64,000 nucleotides of DNA from positions 579,560 to 643,559 of the forward strand of contig NZ_BMNG01000003.1 of the NCBI RefSeq assembly GCF_014646335.1, in the 5' to 3' direction. The translations under genes were made by a program, and so were the position numbers. The notes under the pieces are model-generated. The model saw nothing but the letters and a program-made list of their open reading frames with translations. It made no database searches and was not told the origin of the DNA. This DNA is from Streptomyces lasiicapitis (GTDB lineage Bacteria; Actinomycetota; Actinomycetes; Streptomycetales; Streptomycetaceae). The stretch's first letter is position 1, and each line of letters begins with the position of its first letter. Shown piece by piece: positions 10,715-19,750 of this stretch.

Positions 10715-12649
10715 GTGTGTGGCATAGCAGGCACCTACCGATGGCCGGACGGGAAGGTCGTGACCGACCGGCTCACCGAGACCCTCGCCCACCGCGGTCC
10801 GGACGGGGCGGGACGGTACAGCCACTCCGCCGGTGACGGCGAAGTGCACCTCGGGCACCGCCGGTTGGCCATCATCGACCTGTCCGAGACCGGCGCCCAG
10901 CCGATGGTCTCCGACGGCCTCGTCCTGACGTACAACGGCGAGCTGTACAACGCGCCCGAACTGCGTGCCGAGTTGGCGGCGGCCGGGGTGCGCTTCCGCG
11001 GCACCTCCGACACCGAGGTGGTGCTTGAGGCCTGGCGGCGCTGGGGCACGGACTGTCTGCCCCGGCTGCGCGGCATGTTCGCGTTCGGGATCTTCGACGA
11101 ACGCACCGGTGAACTGGTGCTCGCCCGCGACCAGTTGGGCATCAAGCCGCTGTTCCTGCTCCGGCGCGGCGCGGGTCTGGTGTTCGCCTCCGAGCTGAAG
11201 GCGCTCGCCGCCGCCACCGGCGGGTCCCTCGAGGTGGACCACGGGGCGCTGGTGGCCTCGCTGCTGTACTACTGGGTGCCGGACACGCGGTGCGCCTTCC
11301 GCGAGGCGGAGAAGCTGCCGCCGGGGAGCTGGCTGCGGTGCCGGCCCGACGGCCGGGTGGAGCGCGGGCAGTACTGGAACCTGAGGGACGTCGCCACCGA
11401 GGGCCGGGAGCGGGCCCGCAGCGGTGAGCGGCCGGACCTCGCCGCGATCGTCGAGGAGTCGACCCGGCGCCACCTGCTCTCCGATGTCCCCGTGGCGACC
11501 TTCCTCTCCGGCGGCCTCGACTCCAGCTACCTGACCGCCCTCGCGGCCCGCGACCGGCCCGGGATCTCCGCCTACACGATCGGGTTCCGCGCCGAGGACG
11601 CCAAGTTCGAGGCGATGCCCGACGACCTGCGCTACGCCCGGCAGGTGGCCGAGCGGTTCGGCGTCGACCTGCACGAGATCGAGATCGCGCCGAACGTACT
11701 CGACCTGCTGCCGGAGATGACGTACCACCTGGACGAGCCGATCGGCGACCCCGCCGCGATCAACACCTTCCTGATCTGCCAGGCCGCCCGGGAGGCCGGG
11801 GTCAAGGTGATGCTCTCGGGGATGGGCGCCGACGAGCTGTTCGCCGGCTACCGCAAGCACCTGGCCAACACGCTCGCGCTGCGCTACCAGCGCGTCCCGC
11901 GGCCGCTGCGGCGCGGCCTCTCCGCGACGGTGGACCGGCTGCCGGTCGCCACGGCCCGCCGCGGGTACCGGTCGGTGCGGTTCGCGAAGCGGTTCCTCTC
12001 CTTCGCCGAGCTGCCGGAGGAGACCGCGTTCCGGCGCAGCTACACCATGTACGACCAGGAGGAACTGCTCGCCCTCGTCGATCCCGACCTGGCCGGGACG
12101 GTCGACGACGTGCTGACCGAGCACGCGGACATCTACGAGGACAACGACCTCGACGACTTCGTCAACCGCATGTGCCTGGGCGACGCCCGGATGTTCCTGC
12201 CGGGCCTGAACCTCGCGTACACGGACCGCTCCAGCATGGCCGCGTCGACCGAGGTGCGGGTGCCGTACGTGGACGTCGAGGTGGTCAGGGCGGCGTTCGC
12301 GGTGCCCGGCGACCGCAAGATCGTCGGACGGCAGGGCAAGGCCGTGCTCAAGGAGGCGGCCACCTCGATCCTGCCCAAGGAGATCGTGTACCGGCCCAAG
12401 GGCCTGTTCAGCGCCCCGCTGCGGGCCTGGATGAGCCGGGACCTCGCGCCGCTGGTGCGCGAGGTGGTCAACGACGGCGTGCTCGTCAACTCCGGTCTCC
12501 TTCGCCGTGACGCGCTCGCGCGCATGGTCGCCGAGGACGCCGCGGGGCAGCGGGACTTCTCCAAGCACCTCTGGCATGTGCTGACTCTCGAGTACTGGTA
12601 TCGCGGCGCGACCTCTGGCTCCGGTCAGAGCACCCGCTTGACGGCGTAG
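10715..12649 (+). CDS. asnB: Glutamine-hydrolysing asparagine synthetase-like amidotransferase
   Basis: 644 aa, GTG start, which leaves Cys2 (MCGIAGTY) as the N-terminal nucleophile after Met removal. The class II glutaminase domain spans about residues 2-210, and the synthetase domain begins near 240 with the PP-loop SGGLDSS (about 265-271). AsnB makes asparagine from aspartate, but AsnB-like proteins inside polysaccharide loci are commonly thought to amidate uronic acids. The AlgD-like dehydrogenase four genes upstream makes that plausible here. Substrate is inference; fold and chemistry are clear. Confidence 0.9.
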   Translation: MCGIAGTYRWPDGKVVTDRLTETLAHRGPDGAGRYSHSAGDGEVHLGHRRLAIIDLSETGAQPMVSDGLVLTYNGELYNAPELRAELAAAGVRFRGTSDTEVVLEAWRRWGTDCLPRLRGMFAFGIFDERTGELVLARDQLGIKPLFLLRRGAGLVFASELKALAAATGGSLEVDHGALVASLLYYWVPDTRCAFREAEKLPPGSWLRCRPDGRVERGQYWNLRDVATEGRERARSGERPDLAAIVEESTRRHLLSDVPVATFLSGGLDSSYLTALAARDRPGISAYTIGFRAEDAKFEAMPDDLRYARQVAERFGVDLHEIEIAPNVLDLLPEMTYHLDEPIGDPAAINTFLICQAAREAGVKVMLSGMGADELFAGYRKHLANTLALRYQRVPRPLRRGLSATVDRLPVATARRGYRSVRFAKRFLSFAELPEETAFRRSYTMYDQEELLALVDPDLAGTVDDVLTEHADIYEDNDLDDFVNRMCLGDARMFLPGLNLAYTDRSSMAASTEVRVPYVDVEVVRAAFAVPGDRKIVGRQGKAVLKEAATSILPKEIVYRPKGLFSAPLRAWMSRDLAPLVREVVNDGVLVNSGLLRRDALARMVAEDAAGQRDFSKHLWHVLTLEYWYRGATSGSGQSTRLTA

Positions 12650-12666
12650 GAACAAGGGGACTTCGG

Positions 12667-14871
12667 GTGAAGCAGGTTGTACAGAACTACAAGAGCGGCG
12701 ATCTTGCGGTACTCGACGTGCCGGTGCCGGGATGCAAGCCGGGCGGTGTGCTGGTCCGCACCGCCTACTCGCTGATCTCCACGGGGACCGAGCTCATGAA
12801 GGTCTCCGAGGCCGGCATGTCGATGCTCGGCAAGGCCCGCTCCCGCCCCGACCAGGTGGCCAAGGTCGCGCAGAGCGTGGCCACCAACGGGCTGCCCGCC
12901 ACCTACCGCAAGGTGATGGGCAAGCTGGACTCCTACACGCCGCTCGGCTACTCGCTGTGCGGGGTGGTCGAGCAGGTCGGCGCCGGGATCGACGACGTGG
13001 CGGTCGGCGACCACGTGGCCTGCGCCGGCAACGAGCACGCGCTGCACGCCGAGCTGAACTGGGTGCCGAAGAACCTCTACACCCCGGTGCCGGACGGCCT
13101 CGCGCCGCGGCACGCGGCCTTCGGCACCGTCGGGTCGATCGCGATGCAGGGTGTCCGCCGCGGCGAGCCCCAACTCGGCGACGTGGCCCTGGTCATCGGC
13201 CTCGGCCTGATCGGCCAGTTGGTGGCGCAGCTCCTCACCGCTTCGGGAGTACGCGTCGTGGGGGCCGACCCCGACCCGGCGCGCTGCGAGCTGGCGGAGC
13301 GCCTGGGCGCCGCGGCCTGCGGTGATCCCGCGTCCGCGGCCGTGGAATCGGCCGTCGCCGAGCTCACCGGCGGGCACGGCGTGGACCAGGTGTACCTGGC
13401 CGCCGGCGGCGGCAGCAACCAGCCCGTCGAGCTGGCCGCCCGGCTCTGCCGGGACCGCGGCCGGGTCGTCGACATCGGCAAGTGCCGCCTGGACCTGCCG
13501 TGGAACGCGTACTACGAGAAGGAGCTCGACGTACGGTTCTCGCGTTCGTACGGCCCCGGGCGCTACGACCCGGAGTACGAGCTGGAGGGGCGCGACTACC
13601 CGATCGGCTACGTGCGCTGGACCGAGCGCCGCAACCTGGCGTGCTTCCTCGATCTCGTCGCCCGCGACCGCGTCGACGTGGAGCCCCTGGTCTCCCACAT
13701 CGCCGACTTCGACGACGCCGTGGAGACGTACCAGCGCCTGAAGGACGGCGACCTGAAGGCCGTGGCCGTGCTGTTCCGCTACCCCGAACAGAAGGAGGAG
13801 GCGGAGGCTCCGGTGGTGGCCGTGCCCGCGGTGCGACGGCGCGGCGGCACAGCGTCCACGTCCGCCACGGCCCGGACCACCCCGGCCCGGTCCGCCAAGT
13901 CGCCCGTGCGCGTCGCGTTCGTCGGCGCGGGGAACTACGCGACGTCGATGCTGCTGCCGCACCTGGCCGAGCGCGAGGGCGTCGAGCTGTCCACGGTCGT
14001 CACCACGACGGCGCTGTCCGGGGTCAACGCGAAGCGGAAGTTCGGCTTCACCGAGGCGACCACCGACCTCGACGCCGTGCTCGGCGACAGTGCCGTCGAC
14101 GCGGTGTTCGTCGTGACCCGGCACAGCTCGCACGCCGAACTGACCCGCAAGGCACTCCTCGCAGGCAAGGCCGTGTTCGTCGAGAAGCCCCTGGCGCTCA
14201 CCGAAGAAGACCTGGCAGGCGTGCTCGCGGCGGTGGAGGAGTCCGGCAACGACCGGCTCCAGGTCGGCTTCAACCGCCGGTTCGCGCCCCTGCTGCAGGA
14301 GGCCAGGAAGCAGTTCGGCGCCCGGACCGGTCCGGCGAGCCTGCGCTACCTCGTCAACGCGGGCCGGTTGCAGCACGGCAGTTGGTACCTCCAGCAGGGC
14401 ACCGAGGGCTCGCGGTTCGCGGGCGAGGGCGGGCACTTCATCGACACGGCGAGCTGGCTGCTCGGCGCCGACCCGGTCTCGGTGTACGCGACCGCCACGC
14501 CCGGCAACGACGACCTCCAGGTCGTGCTGCGCTACCCCGACGGGTCCACCGCCACCCTCAGCTACGTCACCACAGGACCGTCCGGCTTCCCCAAGGAGAC
14601 CCTCGACCTGATCGCGGACGGCAAGGTGCTGCGGCTCGACGACTTCGTACGAGCAGCGGTGTACGGCCCCAAGAAGTGGGTCAGTTCGCGCCTTCCCAAA
14701 GCCCGGGACAAGGGCCAGAACGCCGAACTGGCCGCGTTCGTCAAGGCCGTGCGGACCGGCGGGCCGATGCCCGTGCCGCTGGAGTCCCTTGTCGCCACCA
14801 CGTCGGCCACCCTCGCCGTGCAGGCGGGCCTGGTCGGCGGCGCGCCGGTGACGTTGGCGAGGTCGCGATGA
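12667..14871 (+). CDS. Bi-domain oxidoreductase: zinc-type alcohol dehydrogenase fused to Gfo/Idh/MocA
   Basis: 734 aa, GTG after AAGGGG. Residues about 1-375 are a medium-chain dehydrogenase with an NAD-binding loop (VIGLGLIGQLVAQLL). A low-complexity Ala/Thr/Arg linker (about 385-412) leads to a Gfo/Idh/MocA domain with VGAGNYA (about 418-424) and the EKPLAL motif (about 506). Such fusions sit beside heparinase II/III genes in many exopolysaccharide loci, as here (4-base overlap with the next gene). The pair probably oxidises and reduces a nucleotide sugar or a lipid-linked sugar; the exact step is not known to me. Confidence 0.88.
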   Translation: MKQVVQNYKSGDLAVLDVPVPGCKPGGVLVRTAYSLISTGTELMKVSEAGMSMLGKARSRPDQVAKVAQSVATNGLPATYRKVMGKLDSYTPLGYSLCGVVEQVGAGIDDVAVGDHVACAGNEHALHAELNWVPKNLYTPVPDGLAPRHAAFGTVGSIAMQGVRRGEPQLGDVALVIGLGLIGQLVAQLLTASGVRVVGADPDPARCELAERLGAAACGDPASAAVESAVAELTGGHGVDQVYLAAGGGSNQPVELAARLCRDRGRVVDIGKCRLDLPWNAYYEKELDVRFSRSYGPGRYDPEYELEGRDYPIGYVRWTERRNLACFLDLVARDRVDVEPLVSHIADFDDAVETYQRLKDGDLKAVAVLFRYPEQKEEAEAPVVAVPAVRRRGGTASTSATARTTPARSAKSPVRVAFVGAGNYATSMLLPHLAEREGVELSTVVTTTALSGVNAKRKFGFTEATTDLDAVLGDSAVDAVFVVTRHSSHAELTRKALLAGKAVFVEKPLALTEEDLAGVLAAVEESGNDRLQVGFNRRFAPLLQEARKQFGARTGPASLRYLVNAGRLQHGSWYLQQGTEGSRFAGEGGHFIDTASWLLGADPVSVYATATPGNDDLQVVLRYPDGSTATLSYVTTGPSGFPKETLDLIADGKVLRLDDFVRAAVYGPKKWVSSRLPKARDKGQNAELAAFVKAVRTGGPMPVPLESLVATTSATLAVQAGLVGGAPVTLARSR

Positions 14872-16826
14872 GCATGAGCGCGGGCTGGTACCTGCGGCGC
14901 CTCTCCCGGATGGGGCCGCAGGAGGTCGGCGGCCGGGCGGGCGACGCGGTGCGCAGAAGGCGGTGGCGGTCGGCGCGGCCCAAGTGCCCGAGCGTGACCG
15001 GCGCCCGGTTCACCGCGGTACTGCCCGCGGGGACCGTCGCCGCGATACCCCCGGACGCGGCGAAACGCCTGATCGCCGAGGCGGACCGGCTGATGTACGG
15101 GCACGCCGAGTACTTCGGCGTGGTCCGCGACGACCTGGACGACCCGGACTGGTGGAGCGACCCGAAGACCGGTCGCCGCGCCCCGTGGGGCTACGCCTTC
15201 GACGTGCCGTACCGGAACGAGGACGCGGTCGGCGACATCAAGCAGATCTGGGAGCTGTCCCGGCATCAGTACCTGACCGTGCTCGCCGCCGCCTACGCGC
15301 TCACCGGGAACGAGCGGTACGCCGAGCGCGTGGACGGGCACCTTCGGTCGTGGTGGAAGGCCAACCCGCCGCTGCGCGGCGTGCACTGGATCAGCGGCAT
15401 CGAGCTGGGCATCCGGCTCCTTTCCTGGGTGTGGGTCCGCCGGCTGCTCGACGGCTGGCACGGTGCGGCCGGTCTGTTCGAGGACAACCCGGTGGCGCTG
15501 AACCAGATCTGGCACCACCAGCGCTGGCTCGCCGCCTTCCCCAGCCGGGGATCCTCGGCGAACAACCACGTCATCGCCGAGGCCGCCGGGCAGTTCGCCG
15601 CGGCCTGCGCCTTCGGGTGGTTCCCCACCTCGGCGCGCTGGCGGGCCGACGCGCTGCGGTCCCTGGAGCGGCATCTGCGCGGCAACACCTTCGACTCGGG
15701 TCTCAACCGCGAGCTGGCCTCCGAGTACCACGGACTCGTCCTTGAGCTGGGCCTGGCCGCGGTGGCCGAGGCGGATGCCGCCGCCGTGCCGGTCCCCGCG
15801 TCGATCCGCCTCGTACTGCTGCGGATGACCGACGCGCTCGCGGCCGTCGTCGACGACCGGTTACGGCCGCCACGCCAAGGCGACGCGGACGACGGGCACG
15901 GTCTGATCGTCGACGGCGCGGGCACGGACCGCTGGGGCTCGCTCCTCGCCACCGGGGACGCCGTGTTCGGGCGGCTCGACTGGTGGCCGGCGGTGACCGG
16001 CACCGATGTGCGCACCCCGCTGCTCGCCGCGCTCATCCGGCCGTACGCGAAGAACGGAAGGGTGACCCGCCCTGCAAGCCGGCCGGCGCACTTCGCCGAC
16101 GCGGGCATGACCATCCTGCGCGGCCCGGACGGGATCTGGTGCCGCTGCGACGGCGGTCCGCACGGGTTCCTTTCCATCGCCGCGCACGCCCACGCGGACG
16201 CCCTGTCCCTGGAGGTCCGGCACGACGGGGTCGATGTCCTCGCCGACCCCGGGACGTACTGCTACCACGGGCAGCCCGAGTGGCGGCGGTACTTCCGGTC
16301 GACCCTCGGCCACAACACCCTGGAGCTGGACGGCGCCGACCAGTCCGCCTCCGGCGGCCCGTTCCTGTGGACCCGGCACGCCCGTAGCCGCGTCCTGGTC
16401 GCGGACACCTCCAGCGAGGGTGTGGCCTGCTGGAGCGCCGAACACGACGGCTACCAGCGCGCCGTACACCGCCGCCGGGTCGAACTGACCGCCGGGAGCC
16501 AGGAGTTACGGGTCGTCGACGAGGTCAGCAGCAAAGACGGTCCGCGCCGGGCCGTGCGCCTGGCGTTCCACCTCGGCCCGGCGATCTCCGCGGACCTGGT
16601 GGGGAACTGGGCCGTGCTCACCTGGACCCGCGACGGCGAGGACCGCTCCGCGGTGCTCGACCTGCCCGGACAACTGTCCTGGCGGGCGCACCGCGGCGAG
16701 ACCGAACCGCCGCTGGGCTGGTACTCCGCGGGCTTCGGGCGCAAGGAACCCGCCACCACGCTGGTCGGCACCGGCTTCGCCGACGGCGTGGAGGGGTTCA
16801 CGACCGTACTCAGGTTCCGCGGCTAG
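14868..16826 (+). CDS. Heparinase II/III family protein
   Basis: 652 aa, ATG overlapping the previous TGA. No clear signal peptide is visible. The N-terminal half is an alpha/alpha toroid (WELSRHQYLTVLAAAYALTG, the HWISGIELGIRLLSWVW block, SRGSSANNHVIAEAAG). The C-terminal beta-sandwich has AHAHADALSLEV and DPGTYCYHG, where the conserved His and Tyr of the family sit. Members cleave uronic acid-containing glycans by beta-elimination, or act in capsule assembly. With the AlgD-like enzyme and the beta-helix protein next door, it may trim or modify a uronic acid-containing polymer. The lack of an export signal argues for a cytoplasmic or membrane-associated step. Confidence 0.85.
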   Translation: MSMSAGWYLRRLSRMGPQEVGGRAGDAVRRRRWRSARPKCPSVTGARFTAVLPAGTVAAIPPDAAKRLIAEADRLMYGHAEYFGVVRDDLDDPDWWSDPKTGRRAPWGYAFDVPYRNEDAVGDIKQIWELSRHQYLTVLAAAYALTGNERYAERVDGHLRSWWKANPPLRGVHWISGIELGIRLLSWVWVRRLLDGWHGAAGLFEDNPVALNQIWHHQRWLAAFPSRGSSANNHVIAEAAGQFAAACAFGWFPTSARWRADALRSLERHLRGNTFDSGLNRELASEYHGLVLELGLAAVAEADAAAVPVPASIRLVLLRMTDALAAVVDDRLRPPRQGDADDGHGLIVDGAGTDRWGSLLATGDAVFGRLDWWPAVTGTDVRTPLLAALIRPYAKNGRVTRPASRPAHFADAGMTILRGPDGIWCRCDGGPHGFLSIAAHAHADALSLEVRHDGVDVLADPGTYCYHGQPEWRRYFRSTLGHNTLELDGADQSASGGPFLWTRHARSRVLVADTSSEGVACWSAEHDGYQRAVHRRRVELTAGSQELRVVDEVSSKDGPRRAVRLAFHLGPAISADLVGNWAVLTWTRDGEDRSAVLDLPGQLSWRAHRGETEPPLGWYSAGFGRKEPATTLVGTGFADGVEGFTTVLRFRG

Positions 16827-16838
16827 GGGGGAGGACAC

Positions 16839-18392
16839 GTGGGAATCAAGTGGCGGCACTGGGCACGGCCGGCGGCACCGCTGGCCCTTGCCCTGCTGGC
16901 GGTGACCGGCTGTACGAGTACGTCGGATTCCCCGGCGGACCCCAGCGGCGCGCCGTCGAAGGCCGGTGCCTCCAAGTCCGGGGCGCCCGCCGCGTCCGTG
17001 GCGCGGGTGTGCGCCAAGCCCACGGCCGGTCCCGCGAAGGCTCCGGCGGGCGCGGTGACGGTCGACCCCAAGGTGGTCGGCGACCTGGCCGCGAAGACCA
17101 AGAGCAGCCCCCCGAACACCACGTTCTGGCTCCGCCCCGGCAAGCACAGGCTCGAACCGGACCGCTACGCCCAGGTCATGACGAAGAAGGGGAACCGCTA
17201 CATCGGCGCCCCGGGCGCGGTGCTCGACGGCCGCAAGACCAACCAGTACGCGTTCAGCGGCACCGCCACCGGCGTCACCATCAGCCACCTCACCGTGGAG
17301 CGTTTCGTCGCGCCGAACAACGAGGGCGTCGTCAACCACGACATGGCCGACGGCTGGGTGATCGAGCACGCGAAGATCCAGTACAACTCCGGCGCCGGAC
17401 TGATGGCCGGTGCCCGCCAGCGGGTCCGCGCGAGCTGCCTGCGCGACAACGGGCAGTACGGAATGAACGCGTACAAGACCGGTGACTCCATCGAGGGCCT
17501 GGTCGTCGAGGGCAACGAGGTCGTGGGCAACAACACCGACGACTGGGAGCGGAAGAACCCGGGCTGCGGCTGCACCGGCGGCATCAAGTTCTGGGCCGTC
17601 GACGGCGCCGACATCCGCGGCAATTGGGTGCACGACAACCGCGGGGTCGGGCTGTGGGCCGACAACAACAACAACGACTTCCGCATCGAGAACAACGTCC
17701 TCGAAGCCAACGACGGCGCCGCCCTGATGTACGAGACCAGCTACAACGCGGTCGTCCGGAACAACACGATCCGGCGGAACAACTGGGTCGACGGCCGCAA
17801 GGGCGCCAAGAACGGCGACGACTTCCCGTACGCGACCCTCTACATCTCCGAGGCCGGCGGCGAACCACGGATCAAGGCCCGCACCGACAAGCTGGAGATC
17901 TCCCGGAACGTCCTTGAGGACAACTGGAACGGGATCACCCTCTGGGAGAACTCCGACCGGTTCTGCAACAGCCCGGCCAACACCTCCACCGGCTACTGCA
18001 CGCTGCTGGTCAAGGACACCGACCGCTGCAAGCGGCCGGCGATCGCCAAGGCGCCGCTCCTGGCCGACTGCCGGTGGAAGACCCAGCGCGTCGACATCCA
18101 CGACAACCGCTTCACGCTGGACAAGTCCGTCGTCAAGTGCGCGGCGCAGTGCGGCCGCATGGCGGTCCTGTCCAACTACGGCACCTATCCCAAGTGGTCG
18201 CCGTACAAGGGCAAGCGGGTGGCGGAGGCGATCACCCACGAGCAGCACAACCGCTGGCGCGACAACGTCTACCGCGGACCGTGGAGCTTCGTCGCGGAGA
18301 ACACGGACCAGAAGCTCGACTCCGGGCAGTGGCAGGGCGCGCCGTACCAGCAGGACGCGGGCAGCACCTTCACCCCACGGGCTGGTGGTTGA
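16839..18392 (+). CDS. Secreted lipoprotein with right-handed beta-helix (lyase/epimerase-like)
   Basis: 517 aa, GTG after GGGGGGAGG. The lipobox LAVTGC near residue 25 marks a lipoprotein. From about residue 90 the chain shows short Asn-rich turns (NNNNDFRIENNVLEAND, RNNTIRRNN) every 20-25 residues, typical of parallel beta-helix proteins such as polysaccharide lyases and the mannuronan C5-epimerase AlgG. It would act outside the cell on the nascent polymer. Lyase and epimerase cannot be separated by eye. It sits between the heparinase-like protein and the polymerase. Confidence 0.8.
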   Translation: MGIKWRHWARPAAPLALALLAVTGCTSTSDSPADPSGAPSKAGASKSGAPAASVARVCAKPTAGPAKAPAGAVTVDPKVVGDLAAKTKSSPPNTTFWLRPGKHRLEPDRYAQVMTKKGNRYIGAPGAVLDGRKTNQYAFSGTATGVTISHLTVERFVAPNNEGVVNHDMADGWVIEHAKIQYNSGAGLMAGARQRVRASCLRDNGQYGMNAYKTGDSIEGLVVEGNEVVGNNTDDWERKNPGCGCTGGIKFWAVDGADIRGNWVHDNRGVGLWADNNNNDFRIENNVLEANDGAALMYETSYNAVVRNNTIRRNNWVDGRKGAKNGDDFPYATLYISEAGGEPRIKARTDKLEISRNVLEDNWNGITLWENSDRFCNSPANTSTGYCTLLVKDTDRCKRPAIAKAPLLADCRWKTQRVDIHDNRFTLDKSVVKCAAQCGRMAVLSNYGTYPKWSPYKGKRVAEAITHEQHNRWRDNVYRGPWSFVAENTDQKLDSGQWQGAPYQQDAGSTFTPRAGG

Positions 18393-18393
18393 G

Positions 18394-19743
18394 ATGGCAG
18401 GGGACCTGATGCGCGGCGGACTGCCGGGCGGAGCGGACACGGGAAGGCGCGGCGCTCTGCCGGGCGGACCCGACACGGCGGGCACGCGGCCCGGCACCGA
18501 GGCACAGCCCGCCGGGACACCGAAGGCCGTCGGGATCGTCTGGGCGCTGCTCGCCCTCAACACGCTCGGCTCCGCCGGGGCGAAGACCGTCGTCACGCTG
18601 CCCCGCTCCCTCATCCAGATGGCCACCATGGGCGCGCTGGTCTCCGCGTTCGCGCTGGCGCTCGCGCTCAATCTGCGGCTGCGCATCCGGCCCAGCGCCT
18701 TCGTGTTCCTGCTCACCCTGCTGCTCGTGCCGAGCGTGATCTCCAGCGCGAACCTGGAGGTCGGGTACGGGGCGCTGTTCCGCTGCGGACGGCTCGCTCT
18801 GTTCGTCGGCACGCTGTGGCTGCTCAGCCGCTGGTGGGACGGCAGCGTGACATTCGTCCGCCACCACATCCGGATGTACTTCGTGGTGCTGGTGTCGGTG
18901 GCCGCGGGCCTTGTCGTCGCACCGGGCACGGCCATGCCGGAGTACTACGGCGGACGCCTCGTCGGCGCGTTGTGGCCGCTCACCCCGCCGCAGATCGGGC
19001 AGTACGCCGCAGTGATCATCGGGCTCACCGTGCTGCTCGTCCTGGGCCGTCAAACCACGGGGGCCAGCGCGGCGTTGGTCATCGTGCCGTCGCTCGTCCT
19101 GCTCGCGCTGACCCATACCCGCACGGCCACGCTGGGCCTGCTCATCGGGCTTGTCCTCGCGATCGGCTCGCTCGTCCTGACCAGCGCCGCCGCCCGCCGG
19201 TTCTTCGCCTGGACGGTGGTGATCGCCGCGGTGGCCGCGGTGGCGTTCAGCTCCGCGATGCAGTCCTGGTACCTGCGCGGACAGAGCCAGGAGAACCTGT
19301 CCGACCTCACCGGCCGGGCCAAGGTCTGGGACGCCCTGCTCGCGGCGCCCCGGACGACCGGCGAGAAGGTGTTCGGCATGGGCCTGAGCGACAAGTCGTT
19401 CGGCGGCCTGCCGATCGACAACAGCTGGCTCGCCGCGTACCACGAGCAGGGTCTGATCGGCGTCACCATCGTGGCCGCTTTCATGATCGTCCTCGCCGGT
19501 GTCGCGCTGCTGCGGCCGCCGTCGCTGCCGCGGGCCTGCGCGATCTTCCTGATCAGCTACTGCGCCATCTCGTCGTACACCGAGGCAGGCCTCGCCGACG
19601 CCTCGCCGTACCTGCTGCACCTGGCCCTGGCCGCCTCGCTGCTCGCGGCACCCGCCGCGGCAACGCACCTGCCGACCGCCGCAACGCACCTGCCGACGCC
19701 CGCAGTTCCCCGACGACGTGTCCCGCGATGGGCCCGGAGGTGA
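18394..19743 (+). CDS. Wzy-like O-antigen polymerase/ligase family membrane protein
   Basis: 449 aa; ATG at 18394, one base after the previous stop. A Gly/Pro-rich N-terminal tail with an internal repeat (LPGGADT / LPGGPDT) precedes roughly ten membrane helices and a large extracytoplasmic loop (about residues 290-350) with the LTGRAKVWDALLAAPRTTG stretch, the usual Wzy/WaaL loop arrangement. It would polymerise lipid-linked repeat units at the outer membrane face. The C-terminus carries a 21-bp tandem duplication giving AATHLPTAATHLPT. As the only Wzy candidate it is central to the locus. Confidence 0.85.
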   Translation: MAGDLMRGGLPGGADTGRRGALPGGPDTAGTRPGTEAQPAGTPKAVGIVWALLALNTLGSAGAKTVVTLPRSLIQMATMGALVSAFALALALNLRLRIRPSAFVFLLTLLLVPSVISSANLEVGYGALFRCGRLALFVGTLWLLSRWWDGSVTFVRHHIRMYFVVLVSVAAGLVVAPGTAMPEYYGGRLVGALWPLTPPQIGQYAAVIIGLTVLLVLGRQTTGASAALVIVPSLVLLALTHTRTATLGLLIGLVLAIGSLVLTSAAARRFFAWTVVIAAVAAVAFSSAMQSWYLRGQSQENLSDLTGRAKVWDALLAAPRTTGEKVFGMGLSDKSFGGLPIDNSWLAAYHEQGLIGVTIVAAFMIVLAGVALLRPPSLPRACAIFLISYCAISSYTEAGLADASPYLLHLALAASLLAAPAAATHLPTAATHLPTPAVPRRRVPRWARR

Positions 19744-19750
19744 CCTGACC

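Noticed and set aside
13482..14867. N-terminal extension of the heparinase frame to 1114 codons
   Set aside because: The extension is an Arg/Pro-rich shadow of the bi-domain oxidoreductase; the ATG at 14868 begins the family sequence and couples with the previous stop.
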